DNA of 64,000 nt from Atriophallophorus winterbourni. Taxonomy: Eukaryota > Platyhelminthes > Trematoda > Plagiorchiida > Microphallidae. Of this stretch, positions 39,501 to 51,500 are shown in pieces. The stretch is taken from assembly GCA_013407085.1 (NCBI GenBank), contig JACCGJ010016511.1:124001-188000 (forward strand), in the 5' to 3' direction. Both the position numbers and the translations under genes were made by a program. The notes beneath the pieces were generated by a model that had not been told where the DNA came from, ran no database searches, and worked only from the letters and a program-made list of their open reading frames with translations. Every line of letters begins with the position of its first letter. Within the stretch, counting starts at the first letter, position 1.

Positions 39501-42500
39501 ACGCTCGTCGGCCGATTTCTCCTAACCGCGTAGCGACTTCAGTCACACATTGGGAAGTCTGGTTCATGAGTATTTCGATATTTGAACATCTCCCAGGGGC
39601 AATAGAAGCCAAACGATTAGCCAATCGGTAAAATTCTTTCATTTTTAGTGCAATGGTAGACACGTCACCCGAAGCATTTTCTCTCGTAGCTGTTTCGTCA
39701 CGCTCATCGGGATCGGTCGGTTGTTCCACATTCAGAGACGCGCGAGCACATTGTTTCATTACGGAATTCCATTCTGTTAACTGTTGTCCCAAACGAGCCA
39801 ATCGAACACTGACTCCTCTTCCTGCTTTGCCCGGATCAGCCAAAGGTCTAATAGTTTCAAAGGCTTGTTGCGTTTGTTGCTGCAAGCTATTTGCCTGATC
39901 CATGATACGGTCGCGAGCAATCAATAATTGAGACCAAATCTCACAAATCGATGTCACATGAATCAAGTTTGCTTTCAGACGACCGTTAAGTCGATCACAA
40001 TCCACCAGTAACCGAGCACTGTCCACATAAAAGCTGAAAGGTTCCACTTGCAAATTACCTGCAGATTCTTGACCTCGAACATTCACCCCAGTGACCATCA
40101 TAAGTCCAGCTGAAACCGCAGTCGTGTCTAAAGCTTTCGAGTCGATCGAAAGCTGATCTTCCGTGTGTACCTTGTCAGTTGCAGGCTCCAACTCATTGAC
40201 AACTAGAGTTGGAAGAACCACACGCCAGTTGAATATGGTTTGTTTTAGATCGTTGATATCTAGCTTGATACCTTCATAGCTTTGTTTGTATGTCCTTCCA
40301 GACTCGCTTGTCTGTTCAACAGTCAAGATATCTTCCGACTTGTCAAACCCGCTTATTAGTTGGGAAGAACTTTGGAAAGAACTGTGGGTTTCATTTCCAT
40401 CCGCGCTATCAGCAGCATACCCCGATTTTATGTTTGAACCATTTTCGCCCACTGACGTCTGTTCCACTGAAGTTGTTTCTGGTTTTGAACGAACAACATT
40501 CAACTCCACAGTATCACTTGTGGTGAGCAAACATTTCAAGTTGAATTCAATGTTCTGTATTTGCTGCTGCCAATTCTCACGCACCTTGCTGTATTCCAAA
40601 GCCGCCGAACATGATGCAAAACGACTAGAAACACGAGCACTCAAACGTTTCATGCGAAACACAAGACGCCTCAATCGTTCCCTCAAGGTTCGGTTCGTTT
40701 CGTCAGCGTCTTCCATGTTCTCATGTGAAAAACTGGTTGTCCGTTCGAAGCAAACTGAGCGTCGATTCTTTAGTCGAGAGTCACTTCCGCCACGGCCAGA
40801 ATCTTGGGTGGCGAGGGAAGAAAGATCGACTTGTTCGTTTTCAATTTGCACGGCGAGTTCCTTCAGAGCGGTGATTCTTGGACCCTTCAGTTCGGTCCAT
40901 ATCTCACTCAGCTGGTTCCACGCTTCGATTAGTTCGACACCGGTCGCGCTTTGTTTCACCTCTTTTTCTATGGACAAGGAGACGAAAAGAAAATAGATGG
41001 TCGCGAAAGAACGATTGCAAATACTGAACAATCAAGAACTAAGCATAGTCTAACAGTTGTATAACAAAGAGTGGGTCTGTGGGTCATCGTTGTGTTTTAG
41101 ACAAAGCGATATTTAAAAATAATCCGTATTTACATGCATTGCTATCACATACGAACGCCATTTCGTTTGAACTATCTACAACAAATGCAGCGTTGAGTGC
41201 CCTCTCTAAAAAGGCAAACTTGAGAACAAGATACAGTTTCGCTTGTAATAGCGCGTTTTCTGGTGTAGCTGAATAAGCCAGGGTAGCCTTACACTAGCAC
41301 AACCCTCATTTAATGTGCGTAATGTAATATAAACCTTAATAAAATCAAAGATCATATTTGTTTATTAGATTCAAACTAACGGAACCGATTTAAGCTATAA
41401 AAGAAACCTAATGAGCAAGCGACTTGAGCTATCTGTGATCGAACATTGATTGATAAACAACAGACTTTGGATTGATTATTTGATTGGTACCTAGAACTCA
41501 AGAACAAAGAGGAGCCTACATTACATACCTTCTGTGGTATGAGTAAAAAACGCAAATTGCGATGACAAATGAAATGTCCAAGCGGACAGGACGTTTGATT
41601 AGCAATCTGTTTGAATCCCCAAGTGGTTGTTTATTGTGCAAAACGTGTTTGATACAGCTCTCCACTATGCCCGGGTGTATAATGGATCGGATGGGAAATA
41701 ACTTCGAGAGCTTATCACTCTGTCTAGTAGGTGGATCATGTAGCCTCTATGGCTTCGTGAAAAGGAACTGTAAATAAGTGCCGATCTTATGGGCCCACGA
41801 TTACTAATAGAAAATAAATAAAAACACGACAAAGAGGACCATGTGAAGCATCTGAAACTGCTAGGAAATGATGTGAAAACAGAGGATAGCGATTGAAGTA
41901 AGTTCCTGGTTGTACCAACTAGTGTAACGTTGTTTTGGGAGAGAAAGTAAGCAATGCACAATGAAAAGCCCATCCAGTCGGTTGAATTAAAATAATGTCA
42001 ATCTTACTGTTCTGTGGACGGCGGTGAGGCTGTGGGTAATAAGTTCGTGGTTTGATGCCCACTGCTTATTTGGGAAATGTTACTCGACCGAAATTCTCTG
42101 CCTTACCCAAGAAAAGTCAGGAGATTTCGGAAAGATTGCGACAGCTTAACACCGAGTCTAATTGTTAGAACTACATCGCATGTATTGTTTGGTATTCACG
42201 AGACCAGAGAAAGAATGTTCTAATGAGCGGTCTATTAGGCAAAGGCGATAAGCGCACTTGCAGCTTAGCAAAATAAAAATACCGATTGCCTTACTTAGAC
42301 ATGTAGTTGCTAGAATACGTGTTCCTCTAAGATTTCCAAAATCTTAATATTTCCGAGAGAGTTTGAAACAATAACGAAACAGTAGATGAAGATGAAGATT
42401 GAACTCAGTGTTCGGTTAGAATGTACCAATCACCCTCGTTCGATCACATAATAAAAGCTTGGATAGGTGAATACGTTCGTGTACGTAGCTTGCACGGAGT

Positions 42501-45500
42501 AGCCAAGTGGAATAGTGCTCCGCTGCATTACACACGACCGGCCTCGTGTTGCTTGTTCTCACGAGGCACGAACAAAAAGTACGCATGAAGTAGCATGATA
42601 CAGAAATCAAAGAGACTTTAAATGCAACGCATGTGTGAAAAAGAATCACTAAATCATTTGGATTGTATTTAATACAAACGTGCTATACTCACCAGAGCTA
42701 ACGGTCGAATCAGTCTCCACAGAAAAGCTTCTTACCATTGCCGTCGTCTTCACAGGAACCCAGATGCGTGCCAATTTGGAAACTCGTTTTTCAGTACTAA
42801 CCAGCCATTGTAGTAAGCGTTCCATCTCATGGAATAACCGATCACGCACGCCTAACTGTGAATCCACGACACTACTTTGTTCTTCCCATTTCGACTGCAA
42901 CCGTCTATGTCTTTCCTCCAATTCTCGATTTCGTACGGCAGTCGGATGCACACTAGTCTTCGCCATTGTAGTATCGGTGGTTGACAACGCGGCAGGCCAT
43001 ACAGAAGATCTTCTCTGACGCGAACTTGTTTGTCTAACCGATTCACAATAAATCTCACGCTGATTCGACAGCTCGCGCAATAATCGTTCCGTGAGTAGTC
43101 CAAGGGCTTTTAGCAAGGCACCATTGATTTGAATTCGCTCCTCTCCTGCCCGAATACACGTAAGACGATAGTCTAAATCAATTAGGCCACTTGAACTGGT
43201 GGTGGACTCGACCGTTTCACCTTCGGTCGTCGGACGCTGACGAGGATCGATTTCGTTCAGATAACGTTCAAGCTCAACTTCGCTGTTTGTCAGCTTTGCA
43301 TTCAATTCGTTCGCATCCCGATTCCAAGAGACCCAGAGGCTGTGAACATTTTCCAAATACTGGCCTTCTTCGATTAGCCAATGGGTGACGTTGTCCCATC
43401 TTTTGAACAACATTTCAGTGGCTTCCTACAAAAGTATGAGAGAAAAGATAGATATATGCCTCTCGATGCTCAACTGAACTTAAAGAGGCTGTCTGCGAAA
43501 TCCTTGAAAGATTTTAGACATCTTACCACCAAATACCAATGCATAGGTTGAATGGTTTAAGTGTTTTAATAAAAAATACATCAGGTTTATTCAGGAACAC
43601 TCGAAATACATTCCAAGGGGAAAAGGCTTTCCAAATGACCTCAAAAGAATGACGTATGTATGGGTGATATCTCAACCTTGGAGTCACCCAGTCTATCAAA
43701 CCTCGAGATACGACCACGATGATCAGGCATAGACAGCGATAAAAGTAATAGTATGAAAAACACAAAGCTAGATCCAGGAAAAAGACCGCACAGTCATCGA
43801 CTGCGCGTGGGCTAAGATACTGTTAGGTTTCACATGCCTAGACAAATATAAGAGTAGTTCAGTTTCAAGACCGGTAGTGTTAATTAAGTTTATAGAATCT
43901 TCTCGAAGCAGAAAGGCGTGTACTATCGACCGAGCAAAAGCGACAGTAGCGCTAGCATTTGAAGCATAAAATCTAGGATATTGTAACAGTTGGTATTTTT
44001 AGAAGAGTCACAGATATTAGCTGACTTGGATGCTGATGATGATGATACACCTGGTAGCTAACTGATCACACGCATGAACAGGGCATAGAAGCGAAGCTAA
44101 AAAGGACTGATAAGTCATAGCTAACAACCATAGCAAACAGCTCTACAATACGAGAGCAGATTCGCATAAAATTCTAATGAATCTGAGTTTTATATTTCAG
44201 TCCAGGCAGGTTGAAGAACGAGTAAAAATAATTCCACCTATGTAATGGAGTGAGAAAATGCTGGTGAAAAAATCAATTCTCTGACAAACTATTTTCCAAA
44301 ATAACGTGTATGATGGAATCACTGTGAGCGTAATCAGTAAACAGGTTCCAACAAAGGGTTACTCGATTGCAGAGCACCCAAATTTTGTTCATTCCCACGG
44401 GTAGAGGGTTCCAGCGAAAACACACGGACAGAGTACAGGGTCCGAAGACAACTGAGCGCAAAGTCAAAAAAATATATCGGCAACATTATACTAAATCTAA
44501 TCTCGGAAAGTAATCACAATCTGAATATTCGAACGAATCGAGTTCAAATCTACGACAAAATACCGAATAAGGAGCTAACCTTCAAACCAGTCCACCGTGT
44601 CAACCGCAAACTGATCGCGACCAGTTCATCTTTACTCTTTGACCAACGTGAATTATGTTCCGATTTTTCTTTCGAATGTGATTGAAGTAGTTCTTCCAGT
44701 TGAGAGAACTGCTCTGGCAATTCAGCACGGCGAAGTGACTCAGCAAGTTGTTCCATCTCCGCAACATGTCGATCCAAGGAAGAAACCTCGGTGGCCAAAT
44801 GAGTTAATTGCCCAGACAATGCCACAAGAGCCTCCTGCTGTTGACGGAAAGCGTTTGCCAGAGATTGTTGTTTACGGTGAATTCCTAGTAGCTTACCCTG
44901 TGCTTTTAATACCTCACTACTTAAAAAGTTCGAGTCGCCACGTTGTCGATCAATGCTAGGGAGGGCGGTCAATTCCAGGAAGATGGAATCCAAATCATGC
45001 AACCGTTTATCGGCTGATTCTATTTCTCCCAATTCAATGTCAACGGCACTGGACCAACTAGTAACCTCGACCAAAGCGGATCGTGCGGCTGATTCAGAAG
45101 CTCCTACTTCATGTATGGGCACGTTGCTAATTCCACTTGGTCGTACAGCTGTTAGTTTGGCCAATTTAGCATCGGTTGCATCAAGGTATTTATCAAACTC
45201 GACCGTGCTTGTGTAAAATACTTCCCATTTTCCTTCCCCCTTTCGCAATCCAGCTAGTCTAGTATTTAGACCTTCCTTAGCTGCAACAAGCTCGGATTCT
45301 AGACGAGCAATGTTATCATCGATTTGCGCTTTTCGTTGTGCATTCGCATGCAATTTCATTGCGACTGCTGCCTGTTTTAACGCCTCTAGATCTGCAGTAG
45401 CGCGCTCTAACGCATCCAACTGAGCCTTAACTGCCTCTGCTTGAGCTCTAATAGAATCCTGACCTGCCTTTGTCGCCTCTTCCACGCTAGCAGCTACAGC

Positions 45501-48500
45501 TCCCGCAACGCCTGCAGCTAACGAAGCGTTCGCCCAAGATTTTGTGCTTTCATCAATTCCAAGTGCAGCACATATGTCATCCGAATCACCTTCCTTATCT
45601 TCTGGATGCAGTGCTTTCGCGAGTGCAGTAGCAGCGGCAGCACTAGCGTTGCCTGTGATAAGATGCTTCGTACCAACTAGCAAATCTGTCAGCCGCTGTT
45701 TCCGTTCCTCAAAGGTCTCTAACGCCTCGGCAGCCTGACGTAAGCTCGACAGACCAAGCTCGGCATACCGATCCACTTCCGCCCAGGTGGACCGTAATTC
45801 TTTCTCTGTGGGCTCAAGCCAATCCATCATGAGATTCACTTTAGATTTAACTCCCTTATATAACAATGTCGCCAGCGCAGCATCTCGTTCGTCAGCTAAC
45901 CGGGCAACCATTGCTTCTCTTTCGGCCAGAAGACGACGGATTGATTCCAAATCAGTTGGCAGCTGCTCCATGTCATCTTGCATGGCTTGTTCCACGGTGG
46001 CCCGAACAATTTGGGCTTTTCGTTGCTCGGTTGCGGCATTGGCTCTAAATTCTAGGCTGTCCGCTATCAAAGGTGCTGACAGAAACAAAAGTTCCCGAGA
46101 GTAAACGAACATGGCAGAACAAATGAAAAACAATGCATAACGAAGAGAAAACTTCAGCACACAGGAGAAGAATTGGAGAAGAAACTTTAGACGAGGATCT
46201 AGGTAAACCGAATGATTAACATTGTTTCTTAATTGATTTCCCGGATAAATTAATCTAAAATGTACACTCACATCTTGTTTAACATGTCACTCAGCACGTC
46301 CGATTTCAGGTTATGAGATTGCATAACTTGATTAAACTACAGTTTGGCGCTTTGCTACCGCATAATTAAACAGTGAAAAGGGCCCGAAACTGGTGTTGCG
46401 TAATAAGGAATCGTGTGAATAAAGACATTTTGTTCGAGCACTGATGTGTGTATCGCACGCCTGTCTCAGTCTTATTCATAATCCCATGCGGTCTACACGA
46501 AAGCTCAGAGGTGGTTCTGCCTTTTGTATGGTACCTATTATCATGAAGATCAAAGTAAAATGATCTGGTAACCATTTCCGACTAACCGATAACCACGATA
46601 AGATATCGCGCGAAGGCACTCATGTCGATCAAGCTTCCGTAAAAGCCTGAGATCAAAGCTGGGCATACAAAATCCTATCCGAGATTCGAGCATTGCCACA
46701 CAAAGAGTATTCAACTGTCCAACTGTGCTCTATATTTAAATCTACCAACGAGGAGTGCAATGATTTGGCTATTTCATTCTTAAAACAGTATCACTACTTC
46801 GCCAACATGTTTTCGATACCTTTCCGTAATTCCCGACGAAATCGAGGCTGTAGAGTGAAAACATTCAAGGATAGCAGAGATGTTATGGGAACATGTAGAG
46901 TTCCTCGTGTTCGGAAATCGGAGCAAGAATGCTGAGCTCTCGCTTTAAACAAACGCCCCTGAGACGGTAGAACAGAAGACAAACCAGCTAAGCCACTGAT
47001 TGGAACGAGCAGCACAAAAAGCAAAATAGTCGGCTATCGGCTGATGGATATTTATTGTGAGTCAGCATACACAGGTACCTTCAGAAACAGCTCATCATTT
47101 GTATCTGCTCGTATTATGAGGCTTCCATTTAGTTGCGCGGAAATCAACCAACAATATTTTGAATAGATTTTCTACAATGTGCGAATTTTGAGCAATGTTA
47201 CAAGCACACATTCGCCAGCTCTAGGTTACGCAATCTAAATTCCTTTGGTTTGAGACGATGCCTGCTTTACGCATGCGTGGGTTGAAAACTGTGTGGTGTG
47301 AAATGATGCACTGTTTCAAGCTGATAGTTTCCAACAGTGATGATTGGAGGCGATACAGTTCCTTGACCAATGACTTTGGTCTTGCTCATGCCCGAAGTCT
47401 ATGCATGTCGACGAAAAACAGTCCATTAGCGACTGGCGGTTCTTTTGGGAGTGAGCAATAAAGGCTGCATCGTCGGTAAACAGAAGGTCACAGATCAGCA
47501 CATCCCGTACCTTGGTTTGTGCTCCCAACCGGTTCAGGTTGAAAAGCTTGCCATCACTTCGTGTGCGTAGGTAAATACCTTCTGTCCTCGTCCTGAAAGC
47601 GTGCTTCAGAAGGAGAGCAAAGAAAATATCGAACATCGTGGGAGCAAGAACACACCCTTGTTTGACGCCTCGGAGAATTTCAAAGGCTTTTGAACTGAAA
47701 CCGTTAAAATGAACTGAGCCCTTCATGCCAGAGGGGAACGAAATAACGAGTTTGAGCAGTCTTGTGGGGGTACCTATCAGATCAAGCATTTTAAAAAGAC
47801 CCTCCCTGCTGATGTGGTCGAATGTCTTCGTTAAATCACTCATTTTAACTTGAACTTAACAGAAACAACCTTTATCGTTTCAGTGATTTAATGTGTGATC
47901 GCGCTATGTGCATGTGAACTTTTTGTTTAGTGATAACATTTATCTGCAAAATTAACCCGAGGGTGAAAATTTAGAGAACACATTTCTAGGATAACTGAAA
48001 GTAGAAAGCGAAATGAAAAATCATTGCAACTCTAGCTCATATTAATTTTTAAACATTTAAACATTTTTAGACACTGATACCACGCTAACCAAGGTAAAGA
48101 AATTATGCAACGAGGCGAAGATGAAGCCCTCATACAGAGATGGTTGATAAACAAACTCGTGCGCCAGCAAAGTACGCACACACACACATAACCCACCTCG
48201 GTCCATCACAATCTCCACTTCCGAACGAAGCTCGCGTAAACTGCCGATCGCCGCAGCAAGGGCCGCACGCTTCGTAGCCAGCTCGGTCGCAGACAGTCCG
48301 CCTTGCATGGACAATTCTGCCAAGGTTGCATTCAAGGTCTCTGCTAACGCGCCTTGTTCCGTGGCCACACCGGTTAGTTCTTCGAAACGAGACAGCATTG
48401 CCCGGTACCGGGCGGCCAATTCGGCAGCGGAGACCTCATCACTCGCGTGACCACCGTCCGGCGTGGATTGTAAATGTCGAACCAGTTGCTCGACTTCTTT

Positions 48501-51500
48501 CGTCCAATCCACTAGTTGGTACAACCTAAACACAGGGTGGCGAAGGGTGAAGCGTTTTCAGATAAGGAAAAAAAAATAGCTGGCAAGGCTACGGTTGTAC
48601 GGGTGCAAGGTAGTTGATGATCAGTGGCACAGCGTGACCTTGGAAAAAATAAAAAAACTAACTTTTCATCAAACTCAGCCCACTGAGTTGGCAAATTGCG
48701 CAACTTCACGGCCACTAAACCCACTTGCTCGACGACCGCGTTGAAGTCAGCCGAACGCTGGCTGGCTCTCGCGGCCAATCGATTCGGCTTGCTCGGGTCT
48801 AGTGTGTGCAGTTGTCGGCTTAACTCATGCATTTGTTTTAACAAGCTCTCGCACTGGTGGCTGATGTCGGATTTGTTGAAGAAGATCTGAAAACAAAGAA
48901 CAAAATGTACAACAGTGTTTTCAGAAACTAACAGTTCACCATAGTGAGCTTGAACGGAATTGGATAGAAAGAAAATAATACACTAAAATTTCATGCATTA
49001 AAAAACAAACAGTGAGGTATTTTACTAGCAATATCACTGAAAGGCACAGGCGACATTGTAGAAGAGCGGTTCACAAGAAGCCTTAGAGAATAACTAAGCA
49101 GGTATAGAAGATTTGGGGTAACATGGAGATCATCAGCCTATAATGCATGTGAGTTGGAATAATCTTTGGTTTTCTCACAGGGTACCAAAATCGAGTATCA
49201 TGTTGTTGGCCTCTATTGATCGATATCGACTGTGGATGTAAATCTCAAGCGCTTGTTTATTTGGACTCCAAAGTATATAACAAGACAATAAGTCCGATTC
49301 CGCAGTAAATATCTTGCAAGTGAATTCACCTGCTCGATCATTTAAACAATGTTGGTATGGTCTTCGTTCAGCAGCCGAATGTAGCACTTTCCCTGCTTAA
49401 AAATGACGCTTCACACTATGCTTTAAAGTGCAAGTACTTGCTACCACGCAGGATAAATGTTACACCTTCTCTATCTCTTTTACAAACGTCTTTGTTCCAC
49501 AAGTATGGCCTACTTACAGCTCAGCTCCTTGATGTCAACATTTCGTAGAGTAGACATTTTTGAATACGACCGCGTTCCTTAGCCACGAGGGTCAATAGTT
49601 TTTAGCTGCTGGGTTAATACCGCTGTGACATACACAACTACAGATGATAGAAACGTTATTTCACATAAACTGGGATAATCGGACTGTCAAAAATATACAA
49701 ATGAAAATTACACTCAGCTTAGCGTTTTCGTTTGACGATAACCCGAAGATGAAGCAGCCATTTCAATGTGAATCAAAACAAAATGGGAGCCTTACCGCAA
49801 TCCAGCGCCCTTCACAGTGAAAGAGACCACGTCACCACGTATCCACGGGTGTTATTTAAATCGGAGATAAGCAAAAAACTTTTGGCACCCAACAGCCCGT
49901 TATTAAATAAAAGGAATTTGGGTAAAAATACACAAGCAACTAAGCAGACCACCTCCAGAAATACAACGTTCAAATCGCCCTGCATTTTCAGGTGTGTAGC
50001 GTCTGCAAGCTGGGGAGGAGCAGATGCAGCTCTTGACTGCTGAACGCAGATCACGCCGCCGGCGTGCAACTGATGCACTACAACCGAGTTCTGACTTCCG
50101 TTGCCATCGCTGAGGGAGATATTGTTCCTCCCGAATCGGACTGTTTAGTCATCCCAAAAGCTGTAGAACATGAGCATTCATGCGATTGTGGTGTACATCC
50201 ATGGTCGACATCGACCGATGGAGGCCAACAACAACAACAGCGTGTAGTTACTATTGGCCATTTGAGTATTTTTGCTGAAAATAGTCGCTTTGTAAAAGCA
50301 GGACAAGCTGGAGGCAAGCGAACGGTCGCACCATACAGAAGATTGTGCGTAAATTTGGAATGGTCCGCTTGCTTGGGCGTAGGGAGAATAACAAGTTGTG
50401 TAATCTCGGTTTCAGCTTATCAACACTCACCCAACTAAACAGCATATGTTGATAACGAAATTGCTTGACAGTGAACAAGTAAAAACAACATACCTCATGA
50501 TCAGTCAATATGGAGGACAATTCTTCGCCGGAGGCAATCCTTGACTCTTCTTCTGCCAGCGTGTTATTCATCAGATCCAACTGCTCGTTGAATTGTGCTT
50601 CGAGTAAAGAAAAGCGCAGTTCAACCTGAAGCTGAGGGGCCCGGTCTATGATACTCTGCAACCAAGTGAGAATATATCGCGCAAGTTAGATAGAGCGCAA
50701 ACACGGATATAACTTTCTCGAGAAAATTCACATCAGTAAAATAAAAGCTCGAGGATATTAAGGGTGCCTACCATTATAGTCCGGAAGATAAATAGTAAAG
50801 AATTCGTTTGTCAATGGGATCAGACTTGATTACTTTATGGGCAAATACGAAAAATACATGATAATGTTGTAACAAAAAATATCACCTTAGGTGTAAAACC
50901 CCATCTACATGTGATTGAACAGGTCGGTCGTCCCAACCTTACCCAACAGTAGCATATAAGCACAAACCATGTCTACCATTTATCGTAATGTCCCTACCTG
51001 ATGAGTGCAAACAGCACGAAACCTGTCGTGGGATGTATGAAATGGAAATGTAGGCAAATGATGATTTTTGTTAAATACCGTGAGTTCTACTTCAACTGCA
51101 TGTATGGGGCACATGTGAATGGGAAAGGTTGGTCGTGCCAACCTTGCCCTCTAAAAACTTAAAACTTCCCAGCTTTGGTGTTCGAAACCATTCAAATAAA
51201 TCACCGATCCAACTCAGTGTCCATATCATTACATCATTGCGTCATTTAATACACAAACGCCGAATTCAGTGTTTCGAAAAAGATTGACACAAAATTACCA
51301 TTGTGTGTGCTAAGAGTGAATCACATATTCCTTCTTCATCGGATCGGGTCGCTAAGGGAAATTGAGTTTAAAGGCTGAGATGAATTAGAATACCTCTTAT
51401 TGTTCAGTTGCTTTCTGTGTTGTAGAAAACGAAAAGCAATCTTGTTAGCATGTCCGGGCACTCAATCGCCAGACAGTAGACCTGTTAGCATGTGTAAGGG

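Larger units (their letters stand above)
43426..44579 (-). other. Intron w17-w18
   Basis: Holds repeat A copy 3 and a short ATG microsatellite; otherwise featureless. Confidence 0.75.

Noticed and set aside
42005..42065. B-box-like GTGGTTTGATGCCCAC
   Set aside because: Two mismatches to the B-box consensus and no convincing A box at the correct spacing.
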